DNA of 64,000 bases from Zonotrichia leucophrys gambelii (taxonomy: Eukaryota; Chordata; Aves; Passeriformes; Passerellidae): assembly GCF_028769735.1 (NCBI RefSeq), contig NC_088169.1, positions 41,330,729 to 41,394,728 of the forward strand, in the 5' to 3' direction. Below, piece by piece: positions 25,406 through 37,948 of the stretch. Within the stretch, counting starts at the first letter, position 1. Every line of letters starts with the position of its first letter. The position numbers were made by a program, and so were the translations under genes. The notes beneath the pieces are model-generated. The model searched no databases and was not told the DNA's origin. It saw only the letters and a list, made by a program, of their open reading frames with translations.

Positions 25406-25545
25406 ACAGAATCACAGAATATTCTGACTTGGAAGGGACCCAAAGGATCATGGAGTCCAGCTCTTACATGAATGGCCCATATAGGATCAAAACCACAACC
25501 TTGCCATTGTTAGCATCATGCTCTGACCAGCTGAGCTGATCTCAG
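25406..25545 (-). mobile_element. tRNA-Ile-derived SINE with CR1 tail (TguSINE1-like)
   Basis: The copy is on the minus strand. Its tail (plus 25406-25465) is the reverse complement of a CR1 3' end: ACAGAATCACAGAATATTCT, then 'CTTGGAAGGGACCCAAAGGA'. Its head (about 25470-25541) is the reverse complement of an isoleucine tRNA: a B-box relic GGATCAAAACC at 25484-25494, an anticodon-arm relic CCTTGCCATTGTTAGCATC, and an A-box relic CCAGCTGAGCTGA at 25527-25539. A tRNA head fused to a CR1 tail is the layout of the SINE described from passerine birds. It would have been transcribed by RNA polymerase III and moved by CR1 enzymes. The B box has lost its CpG, so this is a decayed copy, not a functional tRNA gene. 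Confidence 0.85.
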
Positions 25546-27595
25546 GGTCAGATGAATCCCACCCTCAGTGCCCAAGCCTAGAAACTTGGCTGCACAACTC
25601 TCCTACAAAGAGGACCAACATTTTCAGGTTTAAGCACAGAGGTTCTTTCCCAACCGTACTGCTTCCAATATAACACAGTTAAGTGGCCTGTCACAGCAAA
25701 ATACTCTTCACAACCAGGAGGCACCTCCATGTGACAGAGACAGTGTCTTTCTCCTCTGGTGAGTGGGTGTAAATGCCTTGCAGCAAACAGGAACTTGAGC
25801 TCCTTTACCCTCAGGTTGAACAGTATAATCTCTTTACTGCTTTACAAGCAGTACCACACATCAAACCCAGGGTAGCTCTGTTTGTGCTGCCATGGTTCTA
25901 AACTGATGGATTTATTCAGCCACCATTCCCACTCCATGGGGGATCACCATCACCTCAGCCAACATTTCTATATGAAAAACCAATCTATCCGAAAGCATTA
26001 CTGATCTAAGTACACTTTCTACAAATTATTGGTTCTGTTTTCAAAAGTGACCAGCCATACAGATAATGAATGTCCTGATGTCAATAGCAACGCTTGGCAC
26101 CAGACTATAAATGAGGTCTAATTCAGTCCTCTCTTCCCTAAGTGTGACCCAAGTCTACCCAGCTACCACTGTGAGCAAAGCTGCAATTGTCCAAAAAGCC
26201 TTCTGCAAAATTATTTGTTTGCAGAGAGAGACTGATAAGTTGCCATTAAAAATCTAAGCAAAGCAAAAAAAAACCCAAACAAAAATCGGATATACTTTTG
26301 CAGAATTTTTGGGGAAAAGAGTAAAAACTAATTAAAAGGTGAAAGGCAGCTCTTCACTTCTCCTCACCCCTCCAGCTTGTCCTATGCTTCAGTGGGCTCA
26401 GCAGAGGCTGCAGCATGCAGCATGCTGGATCATCACTTGAATGGCAGCTAGCCAGCCATGGCAAGGATAGACTCATGGGCACTAAGCAGAAGAGAAAGTC
26501 AGTTTTGAGGTAATTACATGTTGAATGCCCTTCTTAACCCGCAGCTGTTGGGGGCATTCAGCACATATGGTTAAGGTTGATGAAATTTTTAAAGTCACTG
26601 AAATTTATAAGGTTACCTTGGCAGGCCACCCAGCTTGAATGTTTTTCTTGCTAAAGTACGACACAGCAGAGAGTGAGAGCACGCTGTTTACTGATTGCAG
26701 AAGGGGAATGCAGTCATGCTGTGTCAGAAACTGCTCAAGGACCAAAACTGAACCAGAACTCCTCAGTGCTCCAGGGAAAATGACTGAGGGAGAAGACAGG
26801 CAGGAATAATTATCCATTGCTTCCTATAAAGCACCTTATCATTGTCTTGGCTCTCTCCATCCCTCTCTCCCAACCTCAAAAGAGAGAAAAGCATTAATAA
26901 AGAAAGATGCTACTTCCCTTTCTGGCTGCTGCAAGCCTGTGGATGTGGGTACCTCCTGCAGTGAGCAGGGGAGCTTCTTATAGTGCTCAGACTAATTTTT
27001 AGCTCAGTTGAGGAATTCTGACAATATTTTTTGAAGGAAAAATCCTTGAGAAAGATCACTGTTTTGGTTTTCTCCTGAAGAAACACATTCACAGGAAGGG
27101 ACTGGCTCACAGAGTTGAGGCCACCTGCCATTCCCCTTAGATTTTGTCACGTATTTTATGATCCCAGGTGTGTGGCTTCAAATATAACTGAAGTAAGTTG
27201 CCTTAGAAAAACATTATTACTTAGAATAGACTGAAATCAGTTGGAGTTCTTCTTTCTAGTCAGCTCTTTGGACCATTCCCCACTGTCACAGAACTGAACC
27301 CTTGTCTCTATGAGGAGCCAGGCACTGAGGAGCTGTCAAGAATAAATGAGGCTTTTGGCCTTGGATGCTGCCAGGAGAATTCCCCCCTTACTTACCAATC
27401 CCTCTTCTGCTATCCTCTGTCCTCAGCCACAGCCTCCAATTAAAGTAGCCATGACCCTGCTCCAAAAAGTTCACTCTCAAAAGAGAAAATATATTCTAAA
27501 AATTTTCTTGGTTTTTCTTTTGGGTCAGTCGTTAAAACTGTGTTTGTCATGTGTCTACAAGCAGGTCTTAAAAACAGACATCTACAACAGACATG
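25546..27595. other. Unannotated noncoding stretch
   Basis: No gene is recognised. A small CAGCATG duplication with palindromic GCATGC words lies at about 26410-26425. A-rich tracts with C interruptions occur near 26260-26285. Short frames show no domain. Confidence 0.6.
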
Positions 27596-27629
27596 TTCAT
27601 ATAATGTACAGACATGTACATTATATGAA
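27596..27629. repeat. Perfect 15-bp hairpin with 4-base loop
   Basis: The left arm TTCATATAATGTACA (27596-27610) and right arm TGTACATTATATGAA (27615-27629) are exact reverse complements around the loop GACA. The flanking bases do not pair (G and G), so the stem ends sharply. It may be an AT-rich cruciform site. The stem is too short for a microRNA precursor. A weak ACAGACATGT-type direct repeat also surrounds it. Confidence 0.95.
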
Positions 27630-30600
27630 GCAGTAAGACATCAGCTAAAAAGTGCACAAAGTCAGAATTCATCTGATTTGGAGGATCTGAAATTATCTTT
27701 CCCAACAAAAGGATGAGGTTTCTTTTAATTTTTCATTCTGTAGGAAGGTTCCAGTGTTCAGCCCTGTGCAATACAAGTTTAGTGTTATTACAGAGTATTT
27801 CCATGCAAATCACTGTGAAATTACATTGGCATTTTCAGATAACTAATCATGATAAATGTATTGCAAGCTGCTTTACAGTTTTTTAACAAGTGAAAATGTA
27901 GATCTGGGTGACTCAGAAGAGACATGCTCTGGACATTCAAAATTTGTGTTAAAAGCAATTGTAGCAGTAGGACAACCTTACTGAGTCCTTGCTACTAGCA
28001 TTTCTTCATGACCTGATAGAAGAAGATGTAAATAGACCTGCTCTTTGGAAATTTTATACCTTTTATCTAGAAATTAGTTGCAAATCCTTGATTGAGCATA
28101 GCTGTGAAATACAAAGGCGTAAAGTGAAAAACAGCAATCTGCAATTAGGAGATCTGGACAAAGTACATAAAAATCATCACTAGAAGGCAGGATTATTGCA
28201 GGAGTTCAAGGAAAAATGGGACTATGCATTTGCATGGAACCGATATTGCGGAATATTCAGTCAAGAATCAAACACATTCATCTTTACATGCAGCTGATCC
28301 CAGTGAAGAGTTACAGGGCATTACATTTTAAGGACACTTAAAACAGTCACATACTGGCCAGGTGCCTGGTAAAATTGATAACTGAAGTATAGTTAAACTG
28401 ATATGTATGCACACTGCAATCTCAAGTACATATGTATTTTGGTATAACATAGAACTTGAAAGAATTAAGCGAAGCTTTAAGCATGGCAGGTGAAAAATTA
28501 CCCATGTAATTTTTCTTTTTGGAAAACCAGACTGATTTGCAGTGCTGATCAGTCTTGCAAAAGAGGAAGAACAGAAGCCAGCCATAATGGGCAAAGGCAA
28601 TCAACAGTCTCAGCCATCTGAAGGGAGGTAAAAAGATCTTCAAATTTAGGAAAAGAGACTGAGTTACATTTTCTGCACATGGAAAACTTTCAACTATGAT
28701 AGATGTAGGTCATCTCTATGGAATAATGACTTGAGTCACCAAGTACTGACCAGAAAGTGAATAGGAATCACCTCATGTTAATATTTTCTATGTAAAGATT
28801 ATTACAAGCACTCACCCTATACCATGACTATCAAGAAAGCAGGCTAATGTAAATAATTTTGAAAAGGAAGCGAATTCAGACATATAAAGTGAATGATGGA
28901 GATTAACAACTCTGGTGATTCTGCTGTTGGCTGCTTTATTGCTGTTCTGTATCCTTAAGGAAGAAGGAAACAGCAAGTCACTGCTGGAACAGAAGTCACA
29001 GTGGTTTCAAGAGACCAGGTAAAGTCCCAGGTAAAGTCCATTCAAAGCCCTTTCTTCCACAAGAGCTGTGTACTAGAGTACTTTAGATTACTACCCAAGA
29101 GTAATGATGGTGTTCCCCAGCCATGTGCCTTAACACCACATCCTTGTACACACTGTGAGGTCCAAATCAGACTGCACCAGACAGACAGACTAGCTGGGGC
29201 TCCTGGAAATATTTAGAGTAGGTTACCAGTGAGGTGTTGCTATTACTGCATATAATTAAGAGTACCTAAAATTTAACCAACTACACAGTCAAGCTTAATT
29301 CAAGTGAATCAATAGGGTTTCCTGACCTCAAATGCTAGAAACAGTTATGAGGGACCTGCTCCAGCCTCTACAGCCAGTAGAAGTGTCATGAGTGGAAGAG
29401 CTCATTGATAGGCATGTTGCTAAAACCCCTCCAAAAGGATTTGCAATCTACATTGTTGTGTTTTGCTGCTGGAAGTATCTCTGTTGAAAAAGGAAGAAGA
29501 TGCCTCATAAGTGAGTGAGTCAACAGGATTGGAAGAAGTTAGCCAATGATTTTGTCTGAGAGGGATCACGTCAGAAACATCAAAGACAGAATTGATAGAA
29601 ACTGGAAAGTCAGAATTTCATTCAGACAAACTGGAGCCTAGAGACTAATGGAGCAGGCAAGTGTCATCGTTCAGACTTCTGTGACTTCTGTAGTGCCATC
29701 ACTCAGTGTTGAGATATTAATGCCCAAATGCTGTGCCCACAGAAAAGTCAGACTACAGTGAGAACTGATTTCTGCCAAAAACAGTTAACACCAAAGCACA
29801 CACCGTTTTATTTTAAGTTCTCCTGCTGTCTACAGCAGCTAATTGCAATCACAGGCTTCTTCCTTTCCCAAAGCACTAGCAATAGGTGATGGCAACATTT
29901 GTCATAATTATCCTTTCTCAAGAAGTGCAAACCAAATAAAATCACTACAACACTGGCTGTCTTGAAAAGGCATCAGGATGATTTATTCATATAGAGAGTA
30001 AGATGCAGTATCGCCCACACTCAAAATACAGTCATATTCACTCATCACACTGGGACACCACCAGCACCTTCTCCTTTGAAGAACTGGGCAGAAGGAAACC
30101 AAAGGAAAGAGGGAGGCTGAAAACCCCTCCCTGCAGTGATCTTATGTAGGGGCACTATATTTGTGTTGTGTGTGAGGAGCTTCAGCAGACCCATATGTTG
30201 TTACTATTCCTTTAGCCATCCTTTAACTGTTCAAACTTCACTGCTAGTGTGGGAAGTGCATGACAGATAGACAGTTAGTATCTCCAATGATGATACAAAT
30301 GAATGACATTCTATTCAAACAGTTTAGACAACAGTAATAAAAATAAAAAAAGCACACTAAAAAAGAAAAGGGAATGTGTGTGTCAAATAAACTACCTGGA
30401 GGCTTGAAAGATGGAGGGACAATTTAAAGTGCGCTATTAGAGTAGCAGAACTGAGATGAATGTCAGGCAAGTTTGAGGCTAATATGCTCATTATTCCTTT
30501 GATCACAGTGCTTCACAGTATTTAGCATGTGATGGAGAGCTTTCACTTATTTATGGTAAGAAAAGTAGAGTACAAATTATTAATAGCTCATCTCATTCAC

Positions 30601-31072
30601 TAAGTGTTAAAAAGTAGCAGGAGTGCAATGGCTGCTTAGAAAGCTCTCGTTTAGGAAGCTTAAAAGGAAGTTCCACATTCAGCCCAAACTGGTAAAACAT
30701 CTTTGAAAGATAATACAGCTTAGTGGCACCACTTTAGGGCAATCTCTTAGAAACCTTCCAGTGGTGCAAAAGGAACTAAGGCAGCATTCCAGCCAGTGCT
30801 CTGCCATTTCAGTGGCTGTCAATAGCATTCCAGATTTTTAGTCCACCAAGTATGAGTTCTCAAAATTGATTCCCAAGACAAACCACCCAGAGGAAAGATT
30901 TATCTGCTTTTGCTGAACCAGAGTTGGAATCCTCAAGTAGCCTGAAAACTAGCAAAACTAGTAAAGATGTGAGGCTGGCAGAAGGAAGGAGCCAACTGGG
31001 AAATAAAAGCCAAACAAAAGCAACCCAACCAAAAAAAAACCCCTCAAAACCAAAGTAAAGATAATACATATC
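27630..31072. other. Unannotated noncoding stretch
   Basis: No gene is recognised. A perfect 12-bp tandem duplication, CCAGGTAAAGTC, lies at 29015-29026 and 29027-29038. An A/C-rich low-complexity stretch lies at about 31009-31053. Nothing else can be named. Confidence 0.6.
29015..29038. repeat. Perfect 12-bp tandem duplication
   Basis: CCAGGTAAAGTC is present twice head to tail with no mismatch. Each copy contains the donor-like word AGGTAAAGT, so two splice-donor-like sites sit 12 bases apart. No exon is recognised upstream, and this is probably coincidental. Confidence 0.9.
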
Positions 31073-31133
31073 ATCCCAGGAGTTCCCTGGGAAGCCTAAG
31101 ATACATATCCCAGGAGTTCCCTGGGAAGCCTAA
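31073..31133. repeat. 27-bp duplication with internal palindrome, 34-bp period
   Basis: The same 27 bases, beginning ATCCCAGGAGTTCCC and ending GGGAAGCCTAA, occur at 31073-31099 and 31107-31133 without mismatch. The bases between echo the bases before the first copy (GATA...CATATC), giving a period of 34. Each unit contains the inverted repeat CCCAGG / CCTGGG around AGTTC, so the array can form two hairpins. Confidence 0.93.
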
Positions 31134-32168
31134 ACACTGGAGTAAAAACACACATGTATTTCCTCTACCACTGCCCAGAGGGACAAATTTCACAACTGAA
31201 TTTCACGCCAGCACCATCCACCTGTGTGCTATTCCTGGCAAAACCTGTTAGGTTAGAAATTGAATGTCAGTTCTGGTGGAGATGCCTCAGTCATTCATTG
31301 CCCCTCCTATACTTAAACTATTCCTGACAGATGTTTGTCCAACCAATTACTAAAGAGCTCTACAAGTTGCATTGCTTTCCTCATTATTCCTACTGTTGAA
31401 AGGTTTTCCTGTTATAACCAGCAGCTGGCTGGTTACAATCCCAATTCCAATTACAAAATCCCAATTCCTTACCCTGAACAGAAACTAAACTTGTTGAAAA
31501 CCTCCACAGGTGCACTTAGATATCTGTGTTTTCCTGTATTTTTAGAAGCACACCTACTGCTAAGCTTGTGTAAACCTAAATGAGAAATAAGTAACCATAA
31601 CTTATATTTTAAGACTCTCTAAATAACAACTCGGACTGCCAAACAACCTCAAGTCACAGTTTAACTAACTGTATAGAAAAATCACTTCATCCACAAGCAA
31701 TAAGCAGACACCACTGAGATAAAAAGCACCATCTGCTTAGCAGAACTCCATGACACTACACAAGAGTTTATGACAAAAAGTGAAATGCCAGGAGGACAGC
31801 ACACTGATTTTAGAAGTTCTGTATCTGTTACTCAATAGCTCTTCTCCCAGTATGTAATTCCAGTAACACCTGCTCTCCTCAGTGTCTAACATCTCCCCCT
31901 TTTACTCCTTTTAGTTTTGTCTCTGAATCATGAGATTTATGGCAGTGTGTGGTGTCCCACTGCAAAGCAGAAGGGAGTACCCAAGATTCACAGATGCCTG
32001 TGGTGGAAAAGGAATGACAAAAGTCAAGAGAGTCCATGAAAACTTAAGTTTTGTTAGTAAGTTATACACTTGGCATGGAAGTTGGTATAAGCTGGTCCCC
32101 TCTAGTATAAACACACAGACGTGGATTTTGAATATGGGGTAGAGTGAAAGAGAAGAAAGACAAAAAAC
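31134..32168. other. Unannotated noncoding stretch
   Basis: No gene or repeat family is recognised. Short frames such as 31335-31583 (82 aa, plus) show no domain. Confidence 0.6.
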
Positions 32169-32232
32169 GGGGAGAGAGAAAGAGAGAAAAAGAGAAAAAG
32201 AGAAAAAGAGAAGGGAAGAAAGGAAGAAGGGA
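32169..32232. repeat. 64-nt uninterrupted purine tract
   Basis: Every base from 32169 to 32232 is A or G. Within it an AGAGAAAA octamer repeats about three and a half times (32183-32212). The bases before it (32138-32160) are also strongly purine-rich. Such homopurine mirror-like tracts can adopt triplex (H-DNA) structures. Confidence 0.95.
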
Positions 32233-35200
32233 TGGACGAAGCTGATCTTGTGAAATCTGAGTGAGTTTTAGTATCAGTTTCAGAAGAATTGAGGGCTTAG
32301 GTCATGAAGGCTGCAATCTTCAGCAGAACTTGGCAAAAGCATGCAAACTAAAAATTTGTATCAGGGGCTTCAGTTTAGAGTTTCAGAAAGCTGGCCTGAA
32401 CCAGCTTTGGTTTGACCAAACAAAGTTGTACCAATAAAATTAGGATAATAAATTCAGCTTGTACATATGTTATTCTGTATACATCTAGCAATTTCTCTTA
32501 GAAGGATGAAAACAAAATTGTGTGAGATACTTTCATAAAAATTAGCAGTCATACTGGAAAGACATACTGGTTCACACACATCCATAACTGAAAGAGCTAT
32601 AGCAGTCCAGAAATCTATCCTTAGATAATACTATGTAAGAAGATGCTGTTTTTTACTCCATATGAATGATGCTTCATAGTTCTTACAACTAAGCCCAATG
32701 CTAGCAGGAAAGATTGAGAAAAAGTCATGCAGTGTTTTTACACCACAGTGGTTAAGGCCACTGTTGCAAAGCCAAATCCTTTCCCTGTCTAGTTCAGAGT
32801 AAGGACACAAACTAAACCTTCTCCATCCTCTTCCTGTTCATAGCTGCCATTCTAGGGCAGCTCACCACAACCTTCTGCTAAAACTGCCTTATAAAATAAG
32901 ACCAGTTGAGAGCTTGTATATGCAGAAAGGCAATTCACCTTTAGGCAAATGAACTACTCATTTAGAGTTTGCAAGGGTCAAATCGCTACACCAAATAATT
33001 TAAGAAGCAGTGAGAATCTGACCAGTCTCCCACTGTGTGGAAGACCAGGAGTAGGAAAACCTGACTAATGAATTCATGTACTTACATGGTGAGGACATCA
33101 GCTACCATACTATTACACATCCCATGGATTGCTTCTCCTGTTTTGATCTAAAGAGTTTGTTTCCCTAAGGTATTATTGGAACTGCTATTTTCACTTGAAA
33201 ACAGTCATTTTTGATGAGCAAACATTTTCTTGTAAATCACTTTCCAGCATATTCTCAGTCTCATTTTAGATGGATACCTGTCACATTCTGAACAACCTTT
33301 ACACCCTCAGACATTTTCCCATCTAAATGCTAACTAGAGGTGATACTGCCTACTTACAAAAGTCATATGAAGTCATAGCCCACATTACTGTAACAGCAAT
33401 AAAAGGGCAAGAAAATGAGGAGCTGTGCTATTAAACATGATGAAAATAATAAATGTTGTAGCGTTTGCAAATGGGCTGGGGAGTATTTTGAAGTGCAAGC
33501 ATTTTTCTTCCCAGTCTAGAACAGAGCTTGGTAATGAGGAGCAAGGTGCCAGAAGCAGACACATTGCCCTGAGACACGCTGGAATTGGTGGATCTTTCCA
33601 GCCTGCTTACTGCAGATTAGGCAAAGAGAGTAATGAACTCTCTGCAGTGCACTCGGGCTGAAAAAACTACCACCTTCTAGAGGACAAGGCAGATTTCAAG
33701 GAGAGACTGGCACTTTACAAGGAAGATACTGGGATTTTGCTATACCAATAACTTTTATAGGAACGGTTGAAAGTGGATATCAAGGTCTTTTATAGTCAGG
33801 CAATAAAAAAACAGAACTATGTGAGAAAATCTTCTACCATAGCTGAAAAATGTATCTGAGGCCAGGGGGGAAAAAAAATCAAACCTTTTAAAAACAGAAT
33901 GAAAAAATGGCTATTTTCTTCTTGGGGGTTTATATATCTTTTTAACAAAAAGAGAAAGAAGAAGCCCTCTCAATTTTCCTACTCTCCTTGTTGAGGTACA
34001 TCCTTATGGTTCAGATTCATCCTCCTACCACAGACTCCTTTCTGGTATTCAGCATCAGGTTGATCAAGTATTGTTTACATCCTGGCCTTGCTGAGCATTA
34101 CTCTGAACTAATCCACTCAGGTCCCAGCTATCTATCTGCTGGCCTCAATCTGCCCCTTCAGCCCTTTCTCAAAGCAGGAGATGGAACCTCTCTACATTAA
34201 CTCAGGCTAATCCCACATTAATCATGGCAGCTCTGGTAGGCAGAGAGGAGGAGGAGGCCTTCCCTCCTCCCATCCTTAAAATGTGGACTGATACAGATTA
34301 GAAGTAATGAATCCCTGAAGGATGGCAGGTGTAACTCTTCTCTGCTAACCTGCTCTTAAGCTTTCCCAGTGGGGACCACACCTTGGGCAGAGGCAATTTG
34401 CTCCCTGGCTGAAGGAAAAGAATATGCCAGACACAAAATAAAGGCCAGTCTATATGCCAGATAGTCATCCATTTAAATAACACTGGGAGGAAAAAAAACA
34501 CAACAAAAATCAAAACCATTTAGCTGCAGTGGTGCAAGATTCTGTGCATACAATCCCTACCTAACCTTGATAAAAATCAACACAAGAGGAGAGGAGCAGT
34601 CACTTGTACTGAAAATAACCATCAGCTAGTAATCTTTCTACTGTTTTCTACAGTTACTTTCAACTAATTTACTTAGAAACCATAATCACCCATCTTGTCA
34701 TGGTAGACATTAATTAACTACAACATTTACAGAATTATACCAGTCAGTCAAGTATTTCAGTTTTGACAAGCAGTGCAGCCAAGATAAAGCCAACTGATGC
34801 AAGCCACTGGATTTCCTTCAAAATAAAGTCAAAGGCTGTGAAATAAACTTGAGGAAGATCCACAAATGAATACAACCCCCAGCACAAGGAGCAAAGCCTG
34901 CATCACTGACACTGCCCTCAGCTGCAGCACACTTCATTGTTAAAGAAAACCAAGGCACTGCAAGCCTTAATTTCCCTCCAAGAAAAGGAACATGGGAGAG
35001 TGAGATTGACACAAGCAGCTTAGCATACTCTGGGTAATTAGGTCTCAGCATTCTCTAGGGTACTATAATTCACATGCTATAACTTTGAAACACTAGAACT
35101 TCAGCAGAGAAAAAGATAATTCGGTTTGTACAGTGCTCTATTTTAAATTTGCTGTCATGCAATGATTAGTTTATTCTAGAGTTAAATTTTTATGATTATA

Positions 35201-37865
35201 GTTTCTGGCTTCTCAATCTTCACTCCCTTTCAATACATATATGTTCTCTGTTTTCCTGTTAGCCAAATAAGTTTTCAAGAAAATTACATTGATATTCCAT
35301 ATGCTTTGGTTTCCTTCTAACATGACAGATTTTTTTGTTTCTTCTTCAATTGATTTGATGAATAGCGGCTTTATAATCTCTCTCTCAATAATTGCTCACA
35401 TTAATGAAACTCCCCCCACTCCTCCTGTGCTCATCTGTACACCCTGGTCATGTAGTTTTTTCAACTCTGGCTTTGTCATTGTTGTGAACTTGCTTGTTGG
35501 GTACAAAACCAAAGCCTTTTTTGGCTTTCTGGAAGGGGAGGGCTATACAAACAGATAATATGAGGCGGTGTGTTCCAGGACTACAGAGCTTTGGATATGT
35601 CACTCTAAAATTTAAGAGCCATCTTGCCTTGTGGCATCTTTGGACCCCTTCACCTCAACCCCTTTACTTACTTTAGCTGAAAGAAGCTTCACTTCCTATT
35701 AGCTTTGATCCACTTCATAACAAATCAGAATTAATGCAGGCTAAGGAAGCCAGAAAAAATCAGAAATGAATTTCCAGCATCCCGACATTTAGGCTTTAGG
35801 GAACTTATCTGGCTTGGTCTCCAAGCCTGCTACAAGCTGCTAAGACTTCAGTGGACAAAATGTTGTGACCGTAACTAAGAGGAAACAACTGAAAGAACTC
35901 AAAAACCCTGATGTGATTTAGGTTTAAACAAGGACATACACATTAGGAAAGGATTTGATTTGTGGTAAACATGAAAAGAAATAAAACTAAGTGTGTGTGT
36001 TGCTATTTCACGACCCACTGTGCAAACATTGCTGCAGGCATGGTGGGTTTTATTGCTCATTAGTAAATAATCAAGTTAAAAATAAGATGGTTGGGAAACT
36101 GCTCATTGATGAGGAATAAAATAACATGACATAAACATCTGTCTCCCAGTCTAATATGTGTTAGTGAAGGAAGACATTGCTAAGGCACTTGAATGCTCAA
36201 TGCCCTGATGAGATAGCGATTACATTGTGAACAGTGTAATGCAACTACAGCTGCCATTCCCTTTCCCACATGGGGAACGTTACAGAAATGTGGGTCTGCA
36301 TTGTTTACTTCCAGAGTGTCTTTAATCTCCTAAGACTTCCACAGGGCACAAATTTTCCTTCCACATAAAACTCTGCTCCCAAGCAACAAAGCTCTTAGAC
36401 TTTTGCTTGGAGCATGAATCCCTCCTTTACTGGAAAACCCTTTCCCAGCTACAGACAGTGACAGCTGACATGCCCTCTCACCTCAGGCATGTCCAAATCT
36501 ACTTTGTCAAAAACACAGATAGATCGGTGCAACAAAGAGCTTTTAAGGCTTAGGCATTTAAAAAAATATCCCACACAGGTATCCCTATTTCACTAAAAAA
36601 CTTTTCTGGCAGAGAAAGAGCAACACACAGACTCTTCCACTAAGGCATCTTCTTCAGTGGTTTCTTCTATTAGGTTTCACACCTACAGAACTAAAAATCA
36701 CTACAAATTTTACTAGGGATCACAATTCTTTCAATTTCTATTGACTCAATTTCTGTCCTCCAAAGAGGATAGAAATAAAATCTCTCCTGGGTGCCACCCA
36801 CACCCTGCTCCTTTGATTTGCCTTCACACTGAGAAGAAGAAAGGCTGCATTTGCAATGACCATTCCTCTACATTTTTAAACCCATAAAGATCACACACAA
36901 ATTAAAAATTGACTCTTTTCCCAATTAAACAGTAAAATACCAAGAAAGTATCTAGCACTGCCAAACAGACTGTCCTCAGAGGTCAAACAGTATTTTGGGT
37001 TTTCCACACTTGGTTAAATAAATATGAATAAAACTACAAAGCTGAATAAATACATGCCATAAGAGATGCAAATTATTTTCAAGATGCCAGTATTTACTTC
37101 ACATCGTAATACACTTATTCAGTTTTTAATAGGCTGACTTAGGCCTATTTTAGATTTCTGAGCAAAAAGATACAGATTTTTGTATTTGAAAAATCTACCT
37201 GCTTTCCCTGGCCATGCCACTAAAAATTTACTTATGTAAAAATTAGATTAAAAATACTACTTATTATAAAAAAATATTAAAACTTGGCTTAAAAATATTC
37301 ACCTTAATTTGGATTTTAAATTTTAGTTAAAGAATCAGTAAGGGAATGAAACAGAAGCAGTATTTTCAGAATACAGAGTATATTGTCAAACCACACAATA
37401 CTCCAGCTGAAAAACAAGTGCACACACAGCAAAAACTCTTTGAAAAGAATATAAATTAAGATTGCTGACAGATAATAAGTGAAAACAGTATGAAACAAGG
37501 ATAGATAAAGAAAAGTCCAGAATGATGCTGATGTCTTGGATTTATGTAACATCCCCATTAACAATTTAAAAACAATAAACAGTTCACTAAGCTTTAAATT
37601 GATGTATTAAACAGGGAGTAGGAAGCAGCTAGATCAGGAAGACTGAAAAGAACGGGCAGAAAACACTGCCTAGGCTGAACATAAGAGATAAACATCTGAG
37701 ACAGATATGCATGACTGCTATACCAAGAGAGAAACCACAAAACTGGGAGTGAAAGCAGAGACAGGCAGAGAACAGCAAACTCAGATTAATCTGCTGTGCC
37801 ACAGAGCTGTAGCACAGGTACAGCAGGGCTGCCAGTTTGCACAGACCGTGAAGTCTGCAGCCAGG
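32233..37865. other. Unannotated stretch, mostly AT-rich
   Basis: No gene is recognised. An 8-bp GGAGGAGG / CCTCCTCC inverted repeat lies at 34247-34270. A short GT run lies near 35989-36000. The interval of about 36000-36260 reads like possible conserved noncoding sequence, but this cannot be tested here. Scattered A and T tracts occur, for example at 33870-33885. Confidence 0.55.
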
Positions 37866-37948
37866 CTTCCCCATGTCTGGTAGATCACCAGCACAAATGG
37901 GTGCCCTTCCCCATGTCTGCTGCCTTCTGTGAGCACCACCAGCACAAA
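37866..37948. repeat. Diverged duplication of two interleaved words
   Basis: CTTCCCCATGTCTG occurs at 37866-37879 and 37906-37919. CACCAGCACAAA occurs at 37886-37897 and 37937-37948. The order is word 1, word 2, word 1, word 2, consistent with an old tandem duplication of about 40 bp in which about 11 bases were later gained in the second copy. It lies in a locally GC-richer segment (about 37790-38110) with overlapping chance frames on both strands. Confidence 0.8.

Noticed and set aside
25470..25541. A functional tRNA-Ile gene
   Set aside because: The B box and anticodon arm are degenerate, and the sequence is fused to a CR1 tail, so it is a SINE copy.
27596..27629. A microRNA precursor
   Set aside because: The stem is only 15 bp with a 4-base loop, and the flanks do not extend the pairing; precursors need a stem of about 30 bp.
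29015..29038. Tandem alternative splice donors
   Set aside because: The donor-like words come from a 12-bp duplication, and no upstream exon or acceptor was found.
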